Positions 54,223 to 63,223 are shown, counted from the stretch's first letter. The stretch: 64,000 nt of DNA from Flavihumibacter profundi (GCF_020076305.1 NZ_JAIQXE010000002.1:744001-808000), one strand, 5' to 3'. Translations and numbers: made by a program. Notes: generated from the letters alone by a model not told the origin.

Positions 54223-55562
54223 ATCAACGAAAACCTGAAATATCCAAAGGCATTGACTGGTTACTGGTATGGTTATATATCATCCTGGTTAGCATTGGGA
54301 TCATGAGCATATTCGCAGCCACCTACCATGAAGGCGACCCCGTGATCCAGACCTTCCTTTCCCTCAAAACTGATTATAGCCGCCAGACCTTATACTTTGG
54401 TATTGGTGGCGTACTCGCCGTTTTTATTTTGCTTACAGACAGTAAGTTTTTTACAGCAACCGCTAATCTCTGGTATGCATTTGGAATCGGTTTAATGCTA
54501 TTGGTATTCCCTTTCCACACAGACGTAAAAGGCACCCAGTCGATAATACGATTTGGCGGTTTTCAATTGCAGCCGGCGGAACTTTGCAAAGTATTTGTAA
54601 ACCTTGCATTAGCGAAATACCTGAGTCGTGTTGAAACAAATTTTTCTGATACAAGGGCACAATTGATTGCGGCAGCAATTGCAGTCTTTCCAGCACTGTT
54701 GTCGATTTTGCAACATGAAACCGGACTAGCCCTGGTATATTTTTCATTTTTCCTCGTCATGTTCCGTGAAGGCCTTCCTGCGGCCATTCTTATTATTGGT
54801 TTTTCGCTGGCAGTTTTGGTGGTTGCCACCCTTGTAGTTGATCCTAATACCCTGGCTATTGTATTAACGATTATTGCTGGAGCGGCAATATTCATCCTGC
54901 GCAGGCAGATTAAAAGGAAAAGAAGGTTGCTATTTATGATAGCAGGTATATGGTTTGTATGTGTGGGAATACAGCGTTTTGCGGTTCCTTATGTTTTCGA
55001 CAAAGTGCTGCAGCCTTACCAGGTGAAAAGGATATATGATACAATTGGTAAGGATTACGTTCCAAAAAATGCCAGCGAGATACTTGAAATTGAACAGAAA
55101 GCAGGGAAAAAGACAAAAGAAGATGGCGATTATAATGTTAAGCAAAGTAAAATAGCAATTGGAAGTGGCGGCCTGGTTGGTAAAGGATTATTGAAAGGCA
55201 CCCAGACACGGTATGACTTTGTGCCGGAACAAAGAACAGATTTTATTTTCTGTACTATTGGCGAAGGCTTTGGGTTTTTAGGAAGTTTCGCTTTGCTGGG
55301 TATATATTTCCTGCTGCTGATGCGAATAATATCCATTGCAGAACGACAAAGAAGTGTTTTCAGCAGGTGCTATGCATATGGGGTGGCTTCCGTTTTGTTT
55401 TTCCATATAACGATAAATATTTGCATGACCATCGGGCTTGCACCTGTAATTGGTATACCGCTGCCATTCATCAGTTATGGTGGAACGGCGCTACTCACTT
55501 TTACAATTTTATTATTTATTTTGATCCGTTTAGATGCTGATCGCCAAATGGTTTTGCGGTAA
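54219..55562 (+). CDS. rodA: Rod shape-determining glycosyltransferase RodA
   Basis: The 447-residue SEDS-family membrane protein has about ten helices and the conserved motifs FGGFQLQPAELCKVFVNLALAKYLS, LALVYFSFFLVMF, KIAIGSGGLVGKGLLKGTQT, FVPEQRTDFIFCTIGEGFGFLGS and GIPLPFISYGGTALLTF. A loop of about 60 residues (VFDKVLQPYQVKRIYDTIG and onwards) before the last motifs is the usual large periplasmic loop. RodA polymerises lipid II glycan strands together with PBP2. It overlaps mrdA by 4 bp. Confidence 0.93.
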   Translation: MNQRKPEISKGIDWLLVWLYIILVSIGIMSIFAATYHEGDPVIQTFLSLKTDYSRQTLYFGIGGVLAVFILLTDSKFFTATANLWYAFGIGLMLLVFPFHTDVKGTQSIIRFGGFQLQPAELCKVFVNLALAKYLSRVETNFSDTRAQLIAAAIAVFPALLSILQHETGLALVYFSFFLVMFREGLPAAILIIGFSLAVLVVATLVVDPNTLAIVLTIIAGAAIFILRRQIKRKRRLLFMIAGIWFVCVGIQRFAVPYVFDKVLQPYQVKRIYDTIGKDYVPKNASEILEIEQKAGKKTKEDGDYNVKQSKIAIGSGGLVGKGLLKGTQTRYDFVPEQRTDFIFCTIGEGFGFLGSFALLGIYFLLLMRIISIAERQRSVFSRCYAYGVASVLFFHITINICMTIGLAPVIGIPLPFISYGGTALLTFTILLFILIRLDADRQMVLR

Positions 55563-55592
55563 GCGGCTGATCCTAAATCCTGAATTCACAGC

Positions 55593-56336
55593 ATGAAATT
55601 TATTCCGCTTTCTGAAGGCTCATTTACAATAGACCATAGCAAACATTTTGTACCGTTCAATAGCGCTGCCGATGACTTGCAGGGCAGGCCTGCAGGAAGT
55701 TTACTGGTTGAAGTGCAGCCTTTTGTGGTTGTCACCAGTGAAGATGTTCTGTTGATCGATACCGGGCTTGGTTTTGAAAAAGATGGCGTAATGCAATTAC
55801 ACCGGAATTTGATGGATGCGGGCATAAATCCGGGTGAAGTAACAAAAGTTTTGATGAGCCATTTGCACAAAGACCATGCTGGTGGGGTTAGCAAATTGAA
55901 TAAAGCTGGAAATGGGTACGAGTTATCATTTCCGGCAGCTACATATTATGTGCAGCAAAAAGAGCTTGACTTCGCTTTTGAAAAAGGATCACCTTCGTAT
56001 ATGCCCGGGGAATTGGATTGCTTAAGACAAGCGCCAAATATTGTTCTGCTGGATGGGGACGGGGTTATTGGGGGATATATCCAATACCAGCTGGTTGGCG
56101 GTCATTGCCCGTATCACCAGGTATTCAGGATTGTTGATGGGGGTGAAACGGTTTTTTTCGGAGGTGACAATGCTCCGCAGTTGCAGCAAATGAAGAGTCG
56201 TTTTATAGCGAAATACGATTATGATGGTAAAAAAGCGATGGAGTTAAGGCAGCAATGGTGGCTGGAAGGCCAGGAAGCCGGCTGGGAATTTCTATTTTAC
56301 CACGATATTAAAACACCTGTTTATCGTGCCGGCTAG
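55593..56336 (+). CDS. Metallo-beta-lactamase fold hydrolase
   Basis: The 247-residue protein has the metal-binding SHLHKDHAGG (HxHxDH), LIDTGLGF before it, GGHCPYHQVF with a further metal His, and FFGGDNAP with the bridging Asp. There is no signal peptide. The family includes glyoxalases, lactonases and nucleases, so the substrate remains open; the order of motifs is closest to AHL-lactonase or SoxH-like members. It begins 30 bp after rodA and may be cotranscribed with it. Confidence 0.85.
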   Translation: MKFIPLSEGSFTIDHSKHFVPFNSAADDLQGRPAGSLLVEVQPFVVVTSEDVLLIDTGLGFEKDGVMQLHRNLMDAGINPGEVTKVLMSHLHKDHAGGVSKLNKAGNGYELSFPAATYYVQQKELDFAFEKGSPSYMPGELDCLRQAPNIVLLDGDGVIGGYIQYQLVGGHCPYHQVFRIVDGGETVFFGGDNAPQLQQMKSRFIAKYDYDGKKAMELRQQWWLEGQEAGWEFLFYHDIKTPVYRAG

Positions 56337-56344
56337 TGGCTGGA

Positions 56345-56761
56345 TCAGGGGCGGAAATCCCTGTTCCTCATCTTGCCATCCTGCTTTTGTAGCCTTCTTT
56401 CCTGTAATTCCCTGGCTACAAACCCATTAAACTCTTTTTCTGCTTTGAAAAACTCATTAGCCCGTTCTGGTGAAAGGGCTTTGGAAAAATCACCCTGGTA
56501 TTTTTTTCTTGTTCCCAGTATTTTCTCATCTTTTTCAAGTTCATCGGCACCACTATTGTCTACCCTGATTTTTTTCAGGTCTGCCATGTATTGATTATAA
56601 ACGGGCCAGAACCGCTGGGCTTCTTCAGTTGTAAGATTGAGTTTTTTAGTCAGGTACGCGATTTTAAGTGCTTCTAGTCTTTCACCATCACGGGGTGGTT
56701 GCGCAACTACCGAAGTACTAAAGAAAAATATCATCCCCAATATTGTATAAATCAATTTCAT
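56345..56761 (-). CDS. Spy/CpxP-like secreted protein
   Basis: A 138-residue protein with a signal peptide (about residues 1-20, ending SVVAQ) and a helical mature part containing KLNLTTEEAQRFWPVYNQYMADLKKIR, the LTxxQ-like pattern seen in Bacteroidota Spy/CpxP-like proteins. It is highly charged and helical and could act as a periplasmic chaperone or stress sensor. It lies 9 bp after a putative anti-sigma gene and an ECF sigma gene on the same strand, so it is probably an accessory or target of that sigma factor. Confidence 0.7.
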   Translation of the reverse strand: MKLIYTILGMIFFFSTSVVAQPPRDGERLEALKIAYLTKKLNLTTEEAQRFWPVYNQYMADLKKIRVDNSGADELEKDEKILGTRKKYQGDFSKALSPERANEFFKAEKEFNGFVARELQERRLQKQDGKMRNRDFRP

Positions 56762-56770
56762 GGCTATACT

Positions 56771-57526
56771 TTAGTTCGTCTGTTGCAGAGGTTTTCCAGG
56801 TTGGTCGGACAAGTATTGCTGAAGCGCGTCATCACTAACTTCTTCCAGCATAATATGCATATCGCTGGCATTTATCTCTTCTTCATTGTTCGCAGTACTT
56901 CCGTAAAATATCGCCTGTGTTGAATCGGCAAATTCAAAAATGGCCTGGTCACTGAGTTGGCTTATTTCCTGTTCAAGTTGAACCGCCAGGCTTCCATTGA
57001 CGGTATTGTATGTCGAAGATTGACCATAGTACAGCCATCCTGCAATTGCAATGCATCCGGCAAGGGATGCCGCAACTGCAAAGCGGAACCAGCGCTGGCT
57101 AATGGAAATAAGCCTGCCGGGCTGTGGGATTTTTTCCAGTAATATAGCCGGAAGCTCTTCAAAATAATTTTCAGGGACTCTGTATGGATTACTAAACCGG
57201 GCAGCCTCCAGTACGGGATGGAGTGTTTCCAAAACCTCTTTAGTTTGTTCAATTGCCGATACCCCGGCATTGATCTCATCAGTAATTTGTTCAAAATAAC
57301 CCTCTGGTAATCGATAGGGTAGTTTTTTTGAAACACCAGCCAATAAAGGGGATAGGCTGGTTAATTCCTCCATTGGGTGATCTGTAAATTTTACCCTGTT
57401 CAGGATTAATCCAGGCAAGCTTTCAAAATACCCGACAGGTACGGCATACGGCAACTGCCTTGGCGCAAGGGCCAAAGCCGGACTAATGCCTTGCAGTTCT
57501 GCTAATATGGGGTTGTCGGGAGTCAT
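56771..57526 (-). CDS. Putative anti-sigma factor (single membrane helix)
   Basis: A 251-residue protein with a cytoplasmic part of about 140 residues containing three copies of a LPYxxPxGYFExLP-like pattern (LPYAVPVGYFESLP; LPYRLPEGYFEQI; NPYRVPENYFEELP), then a membrane helix (about residues 153-169, AVAASLAGCIAIAGWLYYG) and a periplasmic tail with a conserved-looking acidic end. The repeats could bind the sigma factor encoded 32 bp upstream. The layout matches the membrane proteins that Bacteroidota place after ECF sigma genes. The exact family is not recognised. Confidence 0.7.
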   Translation of the reverse strand: MTPDNPILAELQGISPALALAPRQLPYAVPVGYFESLPGLILNRVKFTDHPMEELTSLSPLLAGVSKKLPYRLPEGYFEQITDEINAGVSAIEQTKEVLETLHPVLEAARFSNPYRVPENYFEELPAILLEKIPQPGRLISISQRWFRFAVAASLAGCIAIAGWLYYGQSSTYNTVNGSLAVQLEQEISQLSDQAIFEFADSTQAIFYGSTANNEEEINASDMHIMLEEVSDDALQQYLSDQPGKPLQQTN

Positions 57527-57557
57527 TGCCTGTTAGACTATTAATTTGTTAAAAAGT

Positions 57558-58109
57558 TTAAGAATTCAGGATATAATCTTCAATTTTTTTTACAGCGTGA
57601 TGGTATGAGGCTTTCAATGCGCCTTCTGATGTATCCAATACCCTGCTCATTTCTTCATAGGGCATTTCGTCATAATACCGTAAGTTAAACACAACTCTTT
57701 GTTTTTCAGGTAGTTTTTGGATTGCCAGTTGTAGTTTCCATTCTATTTTATTTGCATCAAAGTCTTTGTCTGCTTTTACCTGGTTGCTTAGCCCTTCTTC
57801 AACATCCCCCAATGGCACAGCAGCCCTTTTCTTCTTTTGTTCCAGGAAAGTGAGGCATTCGTTTGTGGCAACCCGGTACAACCAGGTAAATAACCGGGCA
57901 TCTTCCCTGAAATTCTCCAGTCCATTCCAGACCCTGATGAATACGTTTTGTAAAACATCATTACTGTCATCGTGGTCCACCAGCATTCGGCGAACATGCC
58001 AATATAGCCTTTCCTGGTATTTCCTTATAATAGCGGTATAGGCTTTTTCCTTAGACGCGGGCGTCCGGAACATATTAAGCAGTTCACTGTCTTCGAGGGC
58101 CATCGACAT
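57558..58109 (-). CDS. ECF RNA polymerase sigma factor
   Basis: The 183-residue protein has sigma region 2 (LYWHVRRMLVDHDDSNDVLQNVFIRVWNGLENFREDARLFTWLYRVATNECL) and region 4 (LPEKQRVVFNLRYYDEMPYEEMSRVLDTSEGALKASYHHAVKKIE). A start two codons later is possible. It heads a three-gene unit with a putative anti-sigma factor and a Spy-like secreted protein, which suggests an envelope stress response; this is inferred from gene content. Confidence 0.88.
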   Translation of the reverse strand: MSMALEDSELLNMFRTPASKEKAYTAIIRKYQERLYWHVRRMLVDHDDSNDVLQNVFIRVWNGLENFREDARLFTWLYRVATNECLTFLEQKKKRAAVPLGDVEEGLSNQVKADKDFDANKIEWKLQLAIQKLPEKQRVVFNLRYYDEMPYEEMSRVLDTSEGALKASYHHAVKKIEDYILNS

Positions 58110-58170
58110 GCAAATAGTTTAGTTGGATAAATATAGGACTATCGAAGGATGCAGAAGTTTAATCGGGGGG

Positions 58171-58189
58171 AATAGTGAATGGTGAATTA
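58171..58189. repeat. Dispersed intergenic repeat, short copy
   Basis: AATAGTGAATGGTGAATTA consists of the same AATAGTGAATGG and GGTGAAT modules as the inverted repeat at 18958-19120 and the copy at 34659-34677. It lies next to the transketolase terminator. Confidence 0.6.
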
Positions 58190-58195
58190 GGGGGA

Positions 58196-58226
58196 AGAAA
58201 AAAGCTACCCGTAAAATGGTAGCTTT
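58196..58226 (-). terminator. Intrinsic terminator of the transketolase half gene
   Basis: On the minus strand AAAGCTACC and GGTAGCTTT form a perfect 9-bp stem with an 8-nt loop and run into a T-rich tail. It lies 24 bp after the stop codon at 58251. Confidence 0.85.
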
Positions 58227-58250
58227 AATATGTTTGAATTTAAGTCATGT

Positions 58251-59207
58251 TCACGACTTCCGCTTAATTGCTTTTTCTGCAGCTTCTACAATCTTATCGG
58301 TGCCCAGGCCATATTTTTCGAGTAATTGCATAGGCGTTCCACTTTCACCAAAAGTATCGTTGGTGCCAATATATTCGATTGGGGTTGGCAAATGACGGGC
58401 AGCAACCTGGGCCACACTGTCTCCCAACCCACCGAGTACATTATGCTCTTCAACGGTTACTGCGCAACGGGTTTTGGTAATGGATTTCAGGATGGCTTCG
58501 GTATCAAGTGGCTTAATGGTATGTATATTGATCACTTCAACGCTGATACCTTTTTCTTCCAGGATCCTGCCGGCTTCTATGGCATTCCAAACCATATGAC
58601 CGCACGCAAAAATACTTACATCCTTGCCTTCGCTAAAAACCTGTGCCTTGCCCAGTTCGAAAGGCAGGCCTTCTGTAAAAATAGGCCAAACCGGCCTTCC
58701 AAAACGAAGGTAAACGGGACCCTCGTAATCTGCTATAGCCAGGGTGGCCGCTTTAGTTTGCGCATAATCGCAGGGAACCACAACCATCATACCGGGAAGC
58801 ATTTTCATCATCCCGATATCTTCAAGGATCTGGTGGGTTGCACCATCTTCACCAAGCGTTAAACCGGCATGGGAAGCACAGATCTTTACATTTTTGCCCG
58901 AATAGGCTACTGATTGCCTGATTTGGTCGTACACTCTGCCTGTAGAAAAATTGGCAAACGTTGTAGTGAAAGGAATTTTTCCGCCAATGGTAAGTCCGGC
59001 TGCAATGCCTATCATATTGGCTTCTGCAATTCCGCATTGTATAAAACGGTCGGGATTCTCTTTAATGAACTGGTTCAGTTTCAATGAACCGGCAAGGTCT
59101 GCAGTAAGGGCAACAACATTTTTATTGGTACGGCCTAATTCTGTGATGCCATCGCCAAATCCGCTGCGGGTATCTTTTTTGCCGGTAACCTGGATATCTT
59201 TTAACAT
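58251..59207 (-). CDS. Transketolase, C-terminal subunit
   Basis: The 318-residue protein covers only the pyrimidine-binding and C-terminal domains: GTELGR-like GDGITELGRTNKNVVALTADLAGS, RFIQCGIAEANMIGIAAGLTIGG, HAGLTLGEDGATHQILEDIGMM, PCDYAQTKAATLAI, and EEHNVLGGLGDSVAQV. Bacteroidota often split transketolase into two adjacent genes, with the thiamine-binding N-terminal half upstream. Here galE lies upstream and a sigma factor gene downstream, so the N-half is not adjacent and must be elsewhere. It has its own promoter and terminator. Confidence 0.88.
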   Translation of the reverse strand: MLKDIQVTGKKDTRSGFGDGITELGRTNKNVVALTADLAGSLKLNQFIKENPDRFIQCGIAEANMIGIAAGLTIGGKIPFTTTFANFSTGRVYDQIRQSVAYSGKNVKICASHAGLTLGEDGATHQILEDIGMMKMLPGMMVVVPCDYAQTKAATLAIADYEGPVYLRFGRPVWPIFTEGLPFELGKAQVFSEGKDVSIFACGHMVWNAIEAGRILEEKGISVEVINIHTIKPLDTEAILKSITKTRCAVTVEEHNVLGGLGDSVAQVAARHLPTPIEYIGTNDTFGESGTPMQLLEKYGLGTDKIVEAAEKAIKRKS

Positions 59208-59237
59208 GTTAAGGCTGTTTTACAATTTTAAGCGGCA

Positions 59238-59245
59238 CAAAGGTA
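59238..59245 (-). promoter_or_regulatory. -7 promoter box of the transketolase half gene
   Basis: TACCTTTG on the minus strand is an exact TAnnTTTG match, in the 41-bp gap between the galE stop and the ATG at 59207. It indicates a transcript separate from galE. Confidence 0.6.
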
Positions 59246-59248
59246 AGG

Positions 59249-60304
59249 TTAATTCAGTTTTGCATCCTGGATATGGAATAATGCCTCGTCTTCATGAATC
59301 CGGCGTTCCCATTTCCAGGCAGTGTCCATCATATCTTCCAGGGAATACTTGATTTTCCAGCCAAGTTCCTTAACAGCATGTTCGTTATTTGCATAAATAG
59401 CAACCACGTCTCCCGGACGGCGCGGTCCTATACAATAGTTTAACGCCATATTACTCACTTTTTCAAAGGCCCTGATGGCCTCCAGGACAGTTACCCCATT
59501 TCCGCTTCCGAGGTTAAATACCTCGCAAAATTTCTGGGACTTTCCTTTTAGCAGGTATTCCAATGATAGCGTATGTGCGTGTGCGATATCTGAAACGTGT
59601 ATGAAATCGCGCAGGCAACTTCCATCGCGCGTATCGTAATCATTTCCAAATACAGTCATTTGCGGAAGTTTACCAATAGCCGTTTGGGTAATGGCCGGAA
59701 CCAGGTTCGCTGGTCTGCCAATTGGCAATTCGCCGATCTGAATGCTGGGATGTGCGCCAACCGGGTTGAAATACCGCAATAAAATGCATTGCGTCGGATT
59801 CACCTTCGCGAACTCACTGATGATCTGTTCTCCCATTTGTTTTGTGTAGCCATAAGGTGATTCAGCTGGCTTGGGCGGTGTGCTTTCGGTAACCGGAATA
59901 ACATCAGGATTCCCATAGACGGTGCAGGAGGAAGAGAAAACGAAATAAGGGATTTTGAATTCCTGTACGCATTTCAGCAGGTTCAGCAGGCTTACCAGGT
60001 TGTTCTCGAAATACATGATCGGTTGTGCCACCGATTCGCTAACTGATTTATATGCGGCGAAGTGGATAATTCCGGTGATATCATCGTTCTCCTGGAAAAT
60101 GGCATAGGTATCGTCAAAGTTGCAGAGGTCAACTTTATAATTTTTTATTTTTTGCCCGGTTATTTTTTCAACGCCTTCAAGGATCCTTGGTGAAGACCTT
60201 GAGTTGTTATCTACCGAGATAACTTCAAATCCATTCTCTACAAGATCCACTAAAGTGTGAGACCCGATATAGCCGCATCCTCCTGTTACAAGTATTTTAC
60301 TCAT
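59249..60304 (-). CDS. galE: UDP-glucose 4-epimerase
   Basis: The 351-residue extended SDR enzyme has the NAD-binding VTGGCGYIGSHTLVDL (residues 6-21), the serine pair FSSSCTVYG and the catalytic Tyr151-x3-Lys155 (SPYGYTKQMGE), as well as LRYFNPVGAHPS and VFNLGSGNGVTVLEAI. It interconverts UDP-glucose and UDP-galactose for surface polysaccharides. It lies 21 bp after rmlA on the same strand, so the two are likely an operon. Confidence 0.92.
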   Translation of the reverse strand: MSKILVTGGCGYIGSHTLVDLVENGFEVISVDNNSRSSPRILEGVEKITGQKIKNYKVDLCNFDDTYAIFQENDDITGIIHFAAYKSVSESVAQPIMYFENNLVSLLNLLKCVQEFKIPYFVFSSSCTVYGNPDVIPVTESTPPKPAESPYGYTKQMGEQIISEFAKVNPTQCILLRYFNPVGAHPSIQIGELPIGRPANLVPAITQTAIGKLPQMTVFGNDYDTRDGSCLRDFIHVSDIAHAHTLSLEYLLKGKSQKFCEVFNLGSGNGVTVLEAIRAFEKVSNMALNYCIGPRRPGDVVAIYANNEHAVKELGWKIKYSLEDMMDTAWKWERRIHEDEALFHIQDAKLN

Positions 60305-60325
60305 TTTCTGTACGCTTATTTTCGG

Positions 60326-61201
60326 TTATACATAATTGTTTTCAGCGATTATTCCCGTCAGGTACTGGCCATAGCCGCTTTTCAGCAGGGGTTGGGCGAT
60401 TTTTTCCAGTTGTTCGGTGGTAATAAATCCTTTTCGCCAGGCGATTTCTTCTATGCAGGCGATTTTTATTCCCTGTCTTTGTTCAATGACCTGAACAAAT
60501 TGTGATGCCTGCATCAGGGAGTCAAAAGTGCCGGTATCTAGCCAGGCAGTGCCCCGGTCCATTATGGATACCCTTAATTTTCCACGGCGCAGGTATTCCT
60601 TATTTACGTCAGTAATTTCATATTCACCCCTTGGACTGGGCTGAAGAGCTTTAGCGATAGCAATTACTTCATTGTCATAGAAGTATAGTCCGGGTACAGC
60701 GAAATTACTTTTAGGTTTGGCTGGTTTTTCTTCAATAGACAGGACATTATTTTGTTTGTCGAAGGCAACAACCCCATATCGTTCCGGGTCACTTACATGG
60801 TATGCGTAAACGATACCACCATCAGGGTTGGTGTTTTTGGTAAGTTGCTCGCCGAGACCAGCACCATAAAAAATATTATCTCCTAAAACGAGGGCTACTT
60901 TATCAGTTCCGATAAATGATTCGCCAATAACAAATGCCTGCGCCAGTCCATTGGGAACAGCCTGCTCTGCATAGGATATACTGATGCCAAGTTGGGAACC
61001 ATCACCAAATAGTTTCCTGAACAGGGGAAGGTCATGGGGTGTTGAAATGATCAGGATATCTTTAATGCCTGCCATCATTAGTGTTGACAGGGGGTAATAG
61101 ATCATGGGCTTATCATAAACCGGCATAATCTGCTTACTGATTGCATATGTTATCGGATGGAGGCGGGTTCCGGAGCCCCCGGCCAGGACAATTCCTTTCA
61201 T
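60326..61201 (-). CDS. rfbA: Glucose-1-phosphate thymidylyltransferase
   Basis: The 291-residue nucleotidyltransferase has [40 protein letters not shown] at the start, [33 protein letters not shown] and [21 protein letters not shown], the full RmlA/RfbA set and the family's usual length. It makes dTDP-glucose for dTDP-rhamnose or related sugars. It precedes galE by 21 bp. Other rml genes are not in the window. TATCTTGG (minus strand, 61221-61228) may be its -7 box. Confidence 0.92.
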   Translation of the reverse strand: MKGIVLAGGSGTRLHPITYAISKQIMPVYDKPMIYYPLSTLMMAGIKDILIISTPHDLPLFRKLFGDGSQLGISISYAEQAVPNGLAQAFVIGESFIGTDKVALVLGDNIFYGAGLGEQLTKNTNPDGGIVYAYHVSDPERYGVVAFDKQNNVLSIEEKPAKPKSNFAVPGLYFYDNEVIAIAKALQPSPRGEYEITDVNKEYLRRGKLRVSIMDRGTAWLDTGTFDSLMQASQFVQVIEQRQGIKIACIEEIAWRKGFITTEQLEKIAQPLLKSGYGQYLTGIIAENNYV

Positions 61202-61231
61202 TGGTAAAGTAAATGAGGACCCAAGATAATT

Positions 61232-61258
61232 AAAAACCCCGTCTGGTTCGACGGGGTT
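61232..61258 (-). terminator. Intrinsic terminator of the pit/DUF47 operon
   Basis: On the minus strand AACCCCGTC and GACGGGGTT form a perfect 9-bp stem around a 6-nt loop, followed by a T tract (61232-61236). It lies just after the stop codon of the phosphate transporter gene. Confidence 0.92.
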
Positions 61259-61264
61259 AGCTAT

Positions 61265-62326
61265 TTACATAAAGAGTTTTAGCAAATAATAAGTTACCGC
61301 TGCCAAAGCAGCACTCACAGGAATGGTAAGAATCCAGGCCCATAACAGGTTAATGGTTACCCCCCACCGAACTGCAGATAATCTTTTGGTAGCGCCTACT
61401 CCAATGATGGCACCTGTAATGGTATGCGTTGTGCTAACCGGAATTCCCGCTGCTTCCGCAAGATACAGAGTTGCAGCGCCAGCAGATTCCGCTGCAACTC
61501 CTTCCAGCGGGGTTACTTTAGTAATACGGGTTCCCATTGTCTTTACAATTTTCCACCCGCCGCTTAAAGTCCCAAAGGCTATTGCCGTAAAACTGGCTAC
61601 AGGCACCCACCAATAATCATTCACGAAATGAGAAAATCTTTGTGCTGCTTCAAGAGATGTATAAGCCTGGTTACCATTATGTACTTCAACATATATAACT
61701 GCTGCACCAATAATACCCATTACTTTCTGGGCATCGTTACCGCCATGGCCAAGGCTAAACATGGCTGAAGATATTAACTGTAACCTTCTGAACCACTTTT
61801 CAGCTTTGTATGGAAGGGCTTTACGGCATATATTTAAAATGATCACGGTAATAATGTAAGCGATGATCATACCAATAAACGGAGCCAGGAAAATGAAAAG
61901 GAATGTAGGGACAACTTTGGCATAGTTTATAACATTATGGCCATTTGCCGTTAATCCGCCTGCATGGGCAAGTGCCGCTCCAAGAAACCCGCCCATTAAA
62001 GTATGCGAGGAACTTGAGGGTATCCCAAACCACCAGGTTAAAAGGTTCCAGATAATGGCAGCAATAAGGCCTGCAAAAACGACATCCAGGTTGATGAAAT
62101 CTTCATTGACCCATTTGGCAACAGTATTGCCGATTTTGAATTCACCGATCCAGTATTTTGATATGAAGAAAGCCGCAAAATTGAATACTGCAGCCCATAA
62201 TACAGCCTGGAAGGGAGTTAATACCTTTGTGGATACAATAGTGGCAATGGAGTTGGCCGCATCATGAAATCCGTTGATAAAATCGAAAACAAGCGCAAAA
62301 ATGATAATGATGACGAGAAAGGTCAT
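61265..62326 (-). CDS. Low-affinity inorganic phosphate transporter (Pit family)
   Basis: The 353-residue membrane protein has the two inverted Pit signature repeats: FINGFHDAANSIATIVSTKVLTPFQA near the N-terminus and GIPVSTTHTITGAIIGVGATKRL near the C-terminus, plus FGIPSSSSHTLMGGFLGAALA and SLGHGGNDAQKVMGII. About ten helices are seen. It imports phosphate, probably as a metal complex, with protons. It follows the DUF47 gene by 52 bp on the same strand; such pairs are common, with the DUF47 protein modulating the transporter. Confidence 0.9.
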   Translation of the reverse strand: MTFLVIIIIFALVFDFINGFHDAANSIATIVSTKVLTPFQAVLWAAVFNFAAFFISKYWIGEFKIGNTVAKWVNEDFINLDVVFAGLIAAIIWNLLTWWFGIPSSSSHTLMGGFLGAALAHAGGLTANGHNVINYAKVVPTFLFIFLAPFIGMIIAYIITVIILNICRKALPYKAEKWFRRLQLISSAMFSLGHGGNDAQKVMGIIGAAVIYVEVHNGNQAYTSLEAAQRFSHFVNDYWWVPVASFTAIAFGTLSGGWKIVKTMGTRITKVTPLEGVAAESAGAATLYLAEAAGIPVSTTHTITGAIIGVGATKRLSAVRWGVTINLLWAWILTIPVSAALAAVTYYLLKLFM

Positions 62327-62378
62327 ATAGAATAGTTGAGTGGAATTCGGGTTAGGGTTAACTGCTTACCGCTCACTT

Positions 62379-63026
62379 TTATGCGTACTTAATAATTATA
62401 CTCTCTATCACATTTGCAGCATCTTCACATTTATCAGTAACGATTTCCATCACCTGGTAAATTTCCCGCTTCTTGATCACCTCTTTTGCATCTGGTTCGG
62501 TTTCGAATAAGCGGTCAATGCTAAGGTCGAATATATCATCAGCCTGGTTTTCAATACTATTCACTTTTACTAGTGCATCAGTGATAAGGCGCATGTTTTT
62601 CATATTGCGCAATTCAATGACGGCTTTCCGTATTTGGTCTGCACTCTGTTCTATAAGGTCGGCCATTTTCTGAATGCCGGGATCGTTGGGGTTAACCCTG
62701 TAAAAATTGATTTTTTTTGCTGATGCAAATATGTAATCACATATATCATCTAAAGAGCTTGCCAGGTAGTGGATATCCTCGCGGTCAAATGGGGTGATAA
62801 AGTTTCGGCCTAATTCGGTGAATATATTGTGGGTCAACTCGTCATTTACATGCTCAAGGTCTTCCATTTTTGCAATCAGCGCTGCCCTTTTATCAAAATC
62901 AAACTCGCTGACTACTTCCTTCATCAGCTTGCCCATTTTCGCAACCGTATTGGCTACTTCTTCAAACAGAGAATAAAAAACCCTATCCTTTGGGGTGAAG
63001 ATTTTGAGGATGGAAGAAAGTGACAT
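62379..63026 (-). CDS. DUF47 (PhoU-like) phosphate transport regulator
   Basis: The 215-residue all-helical protein has the DUF47/PhoU-like pattern: FTPKDRVFYSLFEEVANTVAKMGKLMKEVV, DLEHVNDELTHNIFTELGRNFITPFDREDIHYLASSLDDICDYI and EIYQVMEIVTDKCEDAANVIESIIIKYA, the last resembling the metal-binding E/DxxxD pattern of PhoU. It is cotranscribed with the Pit transporter and is likely to control it. It is divergent from a phosphate-type porin gene 220 bp away. Confidence 0.88.
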   Translation of the reverse strand: MSLSSILKIFTPKDRVFYSLFEEVANTVAKMGKLMKEVVSEFDFDKRAALIAKMEDLEHVNDELTHNIFTELGRNFITPFDREDIHYLASSLDDICDYIFASAKKINFYRVNPNDPGIQKMADLIEQSADQIRKAVIELRNMKNMRLITDALVKVNSIENQADDIFDLSIDRLFETEPDAKEVIKKREIYQVMEIVTDKCEDAANVIESIIIKYA

Positions 63027-63040
63027 ACGTGAATTTTGCG

Positions 63041-63048
63041 CAAAAATA
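63041..63048 (-). promoter_or_regulatory. -7 promoter box of the DUF47/pit operon
   Basis: TATTTTTG on the minus strand matches TAnnTTTG exactly, 14 bp before the DUF47 ATG (63026), so the leader would be only about 10 nt. Confidence 0.6.
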
Positions 63049-63085
63049 GGCCGTTTATACTCCTTAAGGGGCTTTCGCAGTTTGA

Positions 63086-63184
63086 TAATAATTTCTTAAC
63101 AATGGGCTTTCCCTCCTGTTTTTTCCTTCCTGGAAAGGATTAGGGAATATATTCAACCTTTATTTTGGTAATAATTCCTTAACA
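63086..63184. repeat. 16-bp direct repeat pair between the divergent phosphate genes
   Basis: TAATAATTTCTTAACA (63086-63101) and TAATAATTCCTTAACA (63169-63184) match at 15 of 16 positions, with starts 83 bp apart (about eight helix turns). Each copy lies roughly 45-65 bp upstream of one of the two divergent -7 boxes. Both contain CTTAACA, which resembles the TTAACA half-sites bound by PhoP in Bacillus. It may be the binding site of a phosphate-responsive activator; this is inference from position and gene content. Confidence 0.55.
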
Positions 63185-63215
63185 TAGCCCAGGTAACCCA
63201 CATTTCCGCGCCGGT

Positions 63216-63223
63216 TACCTTTG
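63216..63223 (+). promoter_or_regulatory. -7 promoter box of the porin gene
   Basis: TACCTTTG matches TAnnTTTG exactly, 23 bp before the ATG at 63247. A clear -33 element is not seen, which fits an activator-dependent promoter. Confidence 0.55.
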
